NCBI GenBank assembly: GCA_035292505.1
Contig: DATDQA010000173.1
Span: 1 to 12,578 of the forward strand
From: DATDQA01 sp035292505
GTDB lineage: Bacteria; Bacteroidota; Bacteroidia; Chitinophagales; Saprospiraceae
Direction of reading: 5' to 3'
DNA: 12,578 nucleotides
How positions within the stretch are numbered: the first letter of the stretch is position 1; the number at the start of each line of letters is the position of its first letter. Under the pieces are notes generated by a model, which saw nothing but the letters and a program-made list of their open reading frames with translations, had not been told where the DNA came from and made no database searches. Positions 7,492 to 12,578 of the stretch are shown in pieces. Position numbers and translations under genes: made by a program.

Positions 7492-7638
7492 ATGGGTATG
7501 ACACAGGATGACAAAATTACCGGGCTGCAAGGGTCATCGCAGTTTACAGAGCTTGTACACCGATCGAATACTCCAATTATGCCTATTTTTCACATCAATT
7601 GGTTAAAACATAAATGTAACACACAAAGTGCACAATGA
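7492..7638 (+). CDS. Doubtful 48-codon ORF with ATGA overlap onto xdhA
   Basis: A short frame beginning MGMTQDDKITGLQG ends with a TGA that overlaps the xdhA ATG as ATGA, the same junction type seen between xdhA and xdhB. That arrangement would suit a leader peptide or a small translationally coupled gene. Against it: no recognised family, no clear ribosome binding site, and unremarkable composition with no signal peptide or membrane segment. A chance ORF is at least as likely. An alternative start is the ATG at 7498. Confidence 0.2.
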   Translation: MGMTQDDKITGLQGSSQFTELVHRSNTPIMPIFHINWLKHKCNTQSAQ

Positions 7639-9050
7639 TCACTTTTATCCTGAATGATACGGAGATAAGAACTGCCCTACCGTACGGCACCCCTCTTCTT
7701 AACGTCATACGTTGCGAGCAGAAATTAAAAGGCACTAAACTCGCATGTGGAGAAGGAGAATGCGGTGCGTGTACAGTCCTCGAAGGAGCTCTTGCATCGG
7801 AAGGTATCCGCTATCATGCCATAACCTCTTGTATTGCACCGGTAGCAAGCGCACATGGCAAGCATATCGTGACAATTGAAGGATTACGGATGTCTGTTCA
7901 GGGCCCAGTACATAATGCCATGATAGAATGCAATGGGACACAATGTGGGTTTTGTACGCCGGGTTTCATAGTCTCAATCACCGGAGGATTGCTCAGCAGG
8001 ACGGTAACAAGTGCAGAAAAACTCATTACTGCCATGGACGGTAACATCTGTCGCTGCACCGGATATAAATCTATTCAACGGGCAGCTGCACAGATAGCGC
8101 AAGAGTATAATTCTGCGGCATCCAATCATACCCTTGAATCCCTGATCGATATGCATATTGTACCGGCATATTTTAAAACAATTGAAGACAGACTCCGAAG
8201 AATTGGGAATGAAAACAGCAGGGATACAGAATCTTCATCAGGAGTTAATATAGGGGGAGGTACAGATCTGTATGTCCAAAAACCATACGAGATGCGTAAA
8301 GCACCTCTGCGTACAATGGCATCCAAGGATGAGTTACAAGGAATTTCAATATTCAATAAAACCTGCTCCATTGGTGCCGGAGAAACCATGAGTTCCTTGC
8401 AATACTCGCAAATGATTCGACAAATCATACCGGATATCGAAACATACCTTGCACCTATTGGTTCGACACAAATTCGAAACATGGCCACAATCGGTGGAAA
8501 TCTGGTAAATGCATCTCCAATCGGAGATCTCACAATTATGTTTCTCGGGTTAGATGCAGATATTGTTTTGGAGGAGAGCACGATTGAGCGCAAAATCAAA
8601 CTCAGAAAATTTTATCTTGGGTATAAGACATTGGACAAAGCTACGGATGCGATTGTCAGACGCATAGAATTTGTGATACCCCCCGTACGTTCCGGATTTC
8701 ACTTTGAACGTGTTTGCAAAAGAACATACCTCGATGTGGCCAGTGTGAATAGTGCATGCACACTTGAATGTGACGCATCTTCCGTGATCAGGACAGTACA
8801 TCTCTCTGCGGGCGGGGTCGCGCCGATACCTCTTTATCTGACACACACAACAGATTTTCTGCGTGATAAGGAGTTATCACCTCAATTAATTCGCGAAGCG
8901 GAATACGTCATGCAAGACGAAGTATCTCCGATCAATGATATCCGTGGATCCGCAGAATACAAAAGAATGTTACTTCGTCAACAGCTTTTCGTGCATTTGA
9001 CAAAACTATCACCGGTACAAATCTCGATACAGGAATTAATTCGCGCATGA
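7635..9050 (+). CDS. xdhA: Xanthine dehydrogenase small subunit: [2Fe-2S] clusters and FAD domain
   Basis: Electron-transfer subunit of a molybdenum hydroxylase, 471 aa, close to other bacterial XdhA proteins that fuse ferredoxin and flavoprotein parts. All eight cluster ligands are present: Cys38, Cys43, Cys46 and Cys66 (plant-type ferredoxin pattern C-x4-C-x2-C) and Cys104, Cys107, Cys139 and Cys141 (CGFCTPGF plus NICRCTGY). After a linker (about 155-203), the FAD-binding domain shows NIGGGTDLYV (206-214), IRNMATIGGNLVNASPIGD (280-298) and a CO-dehydrogenase-flavoprotein-like C-terminal part (about 350-460) with the SAGGVAPIPL segment. Electrons from the Mo site would pass through both clusters to FAD and on to NAD+ or another acceptor. 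It acts in the cytoplasm, with no signal peptide. The ATG at 7635 is supported by the ferredoxin domain beginning at once. Its stop overlaps the xdhB start by four bases, implying translational coupling. Confidence 0.93.
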   Translation: MITFILNDTEIRTALPYGTPLLNVIRCEQKLKGTKLACGEGECGACTVLEGALASEGIRYHAITSCIAPVASAHGKHIVTIEGLRMSVQGPVHNAMIECNGTQCGFCTPGFIVSITGGLLSRTVTSAEKLITAMDGNICRCTGYKSIQRAAAQIAQEYNSAASNHTLESLIDMHIVPAYFKTIEDRLRRIGNENSRDTESSSGVNIGGGTDLYVQKPYEMRKAPLRTMASKDELQGISIFNKTCSIGAGETMSSLQYSQMIRQIIPDIETYLAPIGSTQIRNMATIGGNLVNASPIGDLTIMFLGLDADIVLEESTIERKIKLRKFYLGYKTLDKATDAIVRRIEFVIPPVRSGFHFERVCKRTYLDVASVNSACTLECDASSVIRTVHLSAGGVAPIPLYLTHTTDFLRDKELSPQLIREAEYVMQDEVSPINDIRGSAEYKRMLLRQQLFVHLTKLSPVQISIQELIRA

Positions 9051-11353
9051 TTCGGGGTACAGTCATAGAATCAGAATATTCATACGTCAATTTCGACGCT
9101 CCCAACCACGTGACCGGGGCATCGATATATGTAGATGATATTCCGCAAATAGAAGATACAGTCTTTGCACTTGCATATGGTTCACCGCTTGCACATGGTA
9201 AAATCAGGTCAATAGACATTTCTGACGCAGCATCGTATAAAGGAGTACTGGGTATACTCACATATCGCGATATTCCCGGCCAAAATCAAATCGGAGGAAT
9301 TGTTCCGGACGAAACACTTCTTGCTGAGAAAATTGTACAATTCCGGGGACAACCGATTGCATTAATTATTGCAATAAGTCATGAGATCGCGCATGAGGCC
9401 AGAGAATTAATCCGTGCAGACATTGAACCATTGGAAATTGTAACCGATCCTCGACAAGCATATCATCAAGGGCTCTTGTTACATCCTTCTCGGACATTCA
9501 GAATGGGACAGAGCAGTGAAGCATTTACACAATGTCAAACAATGGTTCAAGGCGCTGTGGAAATCGGTGGTCAGGAGCATGTATATATAGAACCTCAGGG
9601 TGCGTATGCAATACCTGTAGAAAAAGATGGATTACGCATTCTTAGCTCGACACAGGGCCCGACACATGTACAGAAAACAGTGGCCAGGGTTCTGGGTATT
9701 CCGATGCATAAGATCGAAGTCGATGTGGGCAGAATCGGCGGGGGTTTTGGAGGGAAGGAAGACCAGGCAACAATGTGGGCCGCGATGGTTGCATTGGCTG
9801 CATATCACCTGCATCGGCCAGTGAAATGTATTCTTGATCGCAAAGATGATATGATGATGACAGGGAAGCGGCATCCATATTCCTGTGATTACAGGCTCGG
9901 CCTGGATGCAAGGCTGAAGATGATTGCATTTGAAGCAACTTATTTTCAAAATGGCGGTGCGGCTGCCGATCTTTCACCGGCTGTTCTGGAGCGCACGTTA
10001 TTTCATGGTACGAACAGCTACTACATTCCACATGTCACGCTTATAGCCCATTGTTGTAAGACAAATCTGCCACCAAATACGGCTTTCAGAGGATTTGGTG
10101 GGCCACAAGGAATGGTTGTCATCGAGGCAGCGATACACCATGCAGCACAAAAACTTGGAGTGCCTGCACATCAAATTCAGGAAATAAATTTAATCGATGA
10201 CGGTTGTAAATTTCCGTATGGGCAAATTGTCTCTGAATCGAAAGCACGAGATTGTTGGATAGAAGCAACAACAGCCTATGAACTTAAAACGCTGGAAAAC
10301 GAAATAAAAAAATTCAACAGTACACATGAAGATGAAAAAAAAGGCGTTGCACTTATGCCGGTATGTTTTGGTATTTCGTTCACCAATACACAAATGAATC
10401 AGGCGCGCGCGCTTGTACACGTCTATAGTGACGGTAGTATCGGAGTAAGCACTGGAGCTGTCGAAATGGGACAAGGAGTGAATGCGAAGTTGTTACAAGT
10501 TGCTGCATTGGCTTTTGGAGTTTCCGATCAGAGGGTTAAAATTGAATCTACAAATACCACGCGTGTCGCTAATAGCTCTCCCTCTGCGGCCAGCGCTACC
10601 ACAGATTTGAATGGTAAGGCACTTCAGCAGGCATGCGAACAGATTCTTTTAAGACTTAAAAAACTCGCAACGGAACTGATGCAGACTGAGGAATCACGTA
10701 TTACGTTTGCGAACGAACACATTCTCATCGATGGTCAGGATAGCGGTATATCGTGGAATGAATTAATTCAGAAAGCGATTACACAACGAATAAGTCTTAG
10801 TGCAAAGGGTCATTATGCGACTCCATTGATCTATTTTGATAAGCAAACGGAAAAAGGATATCCCTTCGCATATCATGTCTACGGTACTGCAATCATTGTC
10901 GCAAGAGTTGATTGTATCAGGGGCATCTACGACATCGAGCGGGTGTCTCTTGTCCACGATTGTGGAATGAGTATGAATCTCGCAGTGGATCTGGGACAAA
11001 TCGAAGGTGGATTAGTCCAGGGTATCGGATGGATGACACTTGAAGAACTAAAGTATAGTCTGGAGGGCGTTTTACTTTCGAATACCCTTGCGACATATAA
11101 AATTCCGGTAATGTATTCGGTGCCGCGACAAATTGATGTAAGATTACTGGATACAAATGGTTCTCCTCACGCAATCAGGAAATCAAAAGCAGTAGGTGAA
11201 CCTCCGTTAATGTATGGTATTGGTGCATACTTTGCTTTGTACAATGCAATTCTCGCATTTAACCCAAAGGCAAAGCTGAATTATCATACCCCTATGACGC
11301 ATGAGAGAGTATTAATGAGTTTGTATTCGTACGACACCAGAACCTCCACATGA
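9047..11353 (+). CDS. xdhB: Xanthine dehydrogenase molybdopterin-binding large subunit
   Basis: Catalytic subunit binding the molybdopterin cofactor and substrate; 768 aa, the usual length for bacterial XdhB. Family motifs: STQGPTHVQ (201-209), IGGGFGGKED (230-239) with Glu238, NTAFRGFGGPQG (344-355) with Arg348, FGISFTNTQMNQ (441-452), TGAVEMGQGVN (469-479) and KAVGEPPLMYG (714-724) with Glu718. By alignment from memory, Glu238, Arg348, Phe445-Thr446 and Glu718 correspond to bovine Glu802, Arg880, Phe1009-Thr1010 and Glu1261, the purine-binding and catalytic residues; Tyr391 sits about where bovine Phe914 lies. This favours xanthine/hypoxanthine oxidation over CO or aldehyde oxidation. It overlaps xdhA by ATGA and is followed after 50 bases by xdhC, so the three form one operon. 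No Tat signal is visible, so a cytoplasmic enzyme is expected. Substrate is inferred from residues, not proven. Confidence 0.93.
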   Translation: MIRGTVIESEYSYVNFDAPNHVTGASIYVDDIPQIEDTVFALAYGSPLAHGKIRSIDISDAASYKGVLGILTYRDIPGQNQIGGIVPDETLLAEKIVQFRGQPIALIIAISHEIAHEARELIRADIEPLEIVTDPRQAYHQGLLLHPSRTFRMGQSSEAFTQCQTMVQGAVEIGGQEHVYIEPQGAYAIPVEKDGLRILSSTQGPTHVQKTVARVLGIPMHKIEVDVGRIGGGFGGKEDQATMWAAMVALAAYHLHRPVKCILDRKDDMMMTGKRHPYSCDYRLGLDARLKMIAFEATYFQNGGAAADLSPAVLERTLFHGTNSYYIPHVTLIAHCCKTNLPPNTAFRGFGGPQGMVVIEAAIHHAAQKLGVPAHQIQEINLIDDGCKFPYGQIVSESKARDCWIEATTAYELKTLENEIKKFNSTHEDEKKGVALMPVCFGISFTNTQMNQARALVHVYSDGSIGVSTGAVEMGQGVNAKLLQVAALAFGVSDQRVKIESTNTTRVANSSPSAASATTDLNGKALQQACEQILLRLKKLATELMQTEESRITFANEHILIDGQDSGISWNELIQKAITQRISLSAKGHYATPLIYFDKQTEKGYPFAYHVYGTAIIVARVDCIRGIYDIERVSLVHDCGMSMNLAVDLGQIEGGLVQGIGWMTLEELKYSLEGVLLSNTLATYKIPVMYSVPRQIDVRLLDTNGSPHAIRKSKAVGEPPLMYGIGAYFALYNAILAFNPKAKLNYHTPMTHERVLMSLYSYDTRTST

Positions 11354-11387
11354 GTTCTACCACTCTGCGTATTCCGTCGTTCACAGA

Positions 11388-11406
11388 CATATGATGCATT
11401 CATATG
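11388..11406. repeat. Inverted repeat covering the xdhC start codon
   Basis: CATATGA (11388-11394) and TCATATG (11400-11406) form a perfect 7-bp inverted repeat around TGCAT. The right arm contains the xdhC ATG (11404-11406). As RNA this would be a weak AU-rich hairpin over the start; as DNA it is a near-palindromic 19-base site. It may be chance, a translational control element or a protein-binding site. Confidence 0.4.
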
Positions 11407-12363
11407 GAAATTACACAACAGCATACAATATGGCAATTCATTCAAACCCGACTTAGTAGAGCCACACCAGTAACATTGCTCTATGTCGTTGAAAGCGAGG
11501 GCAGTTCTCCTGGTCGCAAAGGCTTCATCATGGCTGCATCTCTGGAAGCATGTACGGGCACCATTGGGGGCGGCATCATGGAGTACAAACTCGTGGAACT
11601 CAGCCGGTCGTTGATGAGGCAAGGTGATATATCTGTACGACTTATTACACAGTATCATGACAAAGAACGTAGTGATCAATCGGGAATGATCTGTTCCGGC
11701 ATGCAACGGATAGTCATCATTCCACTTCATCGCGCATATTATACACACGTCGAAAATTGTATTCACGTATTTGAGGACAAGAAACAAGGACAGATCGAAA
11801 TTACACCTGTCGACATCAAATTCAATCACTCTTCAAGGCAAGCAGACGGATTTTTATTTGAAAATGAAACATCATGGCAATACAGGGAGACGATCGGTGT
11901 GCAGCCAAAGCTGCATATCATCGGTGCAGGCCACGTAGCACTGGCATTATCGGAACTCATGTCGCGACTTGGGTTTTATATCATCGTCTATGACGACAGA
12001 CAAGGCTTAAATACTCTTTTAGACAATCTATTTGCAGATGAAAAACAAATCGTAAGTTATGATTCAATCGGAGAAGTGATCTCGGGAGATGCGAAAGACT
12101 ATTTGGTGATCATGACGATAGGTTATCGTAACGATAAAATCGTACTAAAGCAATTGATGGATAAGCCCTTTTTGTATACTGGAATACTCGGGAGCGAGGC
12201 GAAAATAAGAAGTCTCTTCCTTGAACTGCGGAGCGAGGGATTCTCGGAAGCACAACTCTCGCGAATACATGCTCCAATAGGGTTAACTATTCATAGTCAG
12301 ACAGCCTATGAGATTGCGGTGAGTATCGCAGCCGAAATTATTCAAGAGAAGAATCTAAAATGA
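11404..12363 (+). CDS. xdhC: XdhC/CoxI-family molybdenum cofactor maturation factor
   Basis: Accessory protein that binds molybdenum cofactor, helps place the essential sulfido ligand, and hands the cofactor to XdhB; not part of the mature enzyme. Two domains are visible in 319 aa: an N-terminal XdhC/CoxI domain with ESEGSSPGRKG (30-40), GTIGGGIMEY (52-61) and CSG (97-99), and a C-terminal Rossmann-type domain starting HIIGAGHVALALSEL (171-185). It ends with conserved YTGILGSEAK (258-267) and RIHAPIGLTIHSQTAYEIA (287-305). Length and both domains are complete. The start at 11404 is chosen because two nearby upstream ATGs (11391 and 11394) are out of frame and the protein begins normally from here. 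It lies 50 bases after xdhB and is last in the operon. Dedicated pairing with this XdhAB is well supported by context. Confidence 0.93.
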   Translation: MEITQQHTIWQFIQTRLSRATPVTLLYVVESEGSSPGRKGFIMAASLEACTGTIGGGIMEYKLVELSRSLMRQGDISVRLITQYHDKERSDQSGMICSGMQRIVIIPLHRAYYTHVENCIHVFEDKKQGQIEITPVDIKFNHSSRQADGFLFENETSWQYRETIGVQPKLHIIGAGHVALALSELMSRLGFYIIVYDDRQGLNTLLDNLFADEKQIVSYDSIGEVISGDAKDYLVIMTIGYRNDKIVLKQLMDKPFLYTGILGSEAKIRSLFLELRSEGFSEAQLSRIHAPIGLTIHSQTAYEIAVSIAAEIIQEKNLK

Positions 12364-12433
12364 AACACGACCTGCAAATAAAAATAAGAGGAGACAGGAG
12401 TAATATCTTTCTTTTGATCAATTATCAGCCCCC

Positions 12434-12577
12434 TTAACGGACGAGTGTGATATCCCCGCTGACTATACGTATTGATCCATTACGAAACTGCACCTTAGCG
12501 ACATAGACAAATACTGCCGGATTCATAAACTGTCCTTTAAACCTACCATCCCATCCAAGAACAGGTTCATTCACAAG
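12434..12577 (-). CDS. T9SS type B (CHU_C-like) sorting-domain protein, C-terminal 47 codons (partial)
   Basis: The minus-strand frame runs open from the window edge to a TAA at 12436-12434. Its translation contains WDGRFKG, a segment NPAVFVYVAKVQF and the ending SGDITLVR. This matches the typical end of the gliding-motility-associated C-terminal (type B) sorting domain: W-D-G-x-x-x-G, then N-P-G-V-Y-x-Y-x-x-x-V, then G-D-V-T-L-x-R. The Gly common in the N-P-G-V-Y step is Ala here. The protein is therefore expected to be a T9SS-exported surface or secreted protein, usually very large; the rest lies outside the window. It converges on xdhC with 70 bases between the stops, where I see no strong terminator hairpin. 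Confidence 0.8.
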   Translation of the reverse strand, partial: LVNEPVLGWDGRFKGQFMNPAVFVYVAKVQFRNGSIRIVSGDITLVR

Positions 12578-12578
12578 A

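Larger units (their letters stand above)
6866..7634. other. 769-base divergent intergenic region
   Basis: Separates the minus-strand DUF4175 operon from the plus-strand xdh operon. It holds a candidate DUF4175 promoter (6914-6944), a short foldable element (7139-7218) and a 48-codon ORF ending on the xdhA start (7492-7638). Other open frames are doubtful: plus strand 7058-7252 (64 codons), plus strand 7231-7395 (54 codons, starting MEKSKTIKSH), and a minus-strand stretch 7048-7239 with no stop and no good start. None shows a family motif I recognise. An 8-base direct repeat CAGAGGTC occurs at 7342-7349 and 7399-7406, and TCAGAGG at 7341 is inverted as CCTCTGA at 7448. No tRNA, transposase or clear terminator was seen. 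No confident xdhA promoter was found by eye. Confidence 0.6.

Noticed and set aside
8884..9045. 12-base direct repeat AATTAATTCGCG at 8884 and 9034
   Set aside because: Both copies are inside xdhA and encode similar Leu-Ile-Arg tracts in the same frame; simplest as coding coincidence.
11284..11829. 181-codon minus-strand open frame across the xdhB/xdhC junction
   Set aside because: Antisense shadow of xdhB and xdhC, both strongly supported by motifs; its translation is Cys/His-rich and without family features.

Overview
The window reads as chromosomal DNA from a member of the Bacteroidota, most likely the Saprospiraceae/Lewinella branch. This rests on three things. Both window edges carry type IX secretion (T9SS) cargo genes with C-terminal sorting domains. 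A DUF4175 / RsbW-like ATPase / YbeY gene run is present, and YbeY has the Asp-ending metal motif I associate with this phylum. Starts mostly lack clear Shine-Dalgarno sequences. No rRNA, tRNA, CRISPR array, intact insertion sequence or phage gene was seen.

Layout. (1) 1-1574, + strand: the 3' part of a large secreted protein with dockerin-like Ca-binding repeats, a cohesin-like domain and a T9SS type A sorting domain, closed by a clear intrinsic terminator at 1599-1635. (2) 1672-2670, + strand: a metallo-beta-lactamase-fold 'ligase-associated' DNA exonuclease. (3) 6865 down to 2640, - strand: a compact three-gene operon of a 1111-residue membrane-anchored coiled-coil DUF4175 protein, a small RsbW-like ATP-binding protein and the rRNA-maturation endonuclease YbeY. 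The 3' end of ybeY overlaps the end of the exonuclease gene tail to tail by 31 bases. (4) 6866-7634: a 769-base divergent intergenic region with a candidate Bacteroidota-type promoter for the DUF4175 operon, a small foldable element and only doubtful short ORFs. (5) 7635-12363, + strand: a complete molybdenum hydroxylase operon with a [2Fe-2S]/FAD subunit (XdhA type), a Mo-cofactor subunit (XdhB type) and the cofactor-sulfuration/insertion factor XdhC. (6) 12577 down to 12434, - strand: the last 47 codons of a T9SS type B (CHU_C-like) secreted protein that runs off the window.

The xdh genes form one enzyme system. XdhA passes electrons from the Mo site through two [2Fe-2S] clusters to FAD, XdhB binds the molybdopterin and substrate, and XdhC matures the cofactor. 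Active-site residues match purine-oxidising xanthine dehydrogenases, so purine catabolism or salvage is the likely role. The minus-strand operon mixes RNA maturation (YbeY) with an envelope-anchored coiled-coil protein and a regulatory-type ATPase whose joint role is not established. I found no convincing wholly new system. The least explained parts are the DUF4175/RsbW-like pair, the dockerin-plus-cohesin secreted protein and the structured intergenic region before xdhA.
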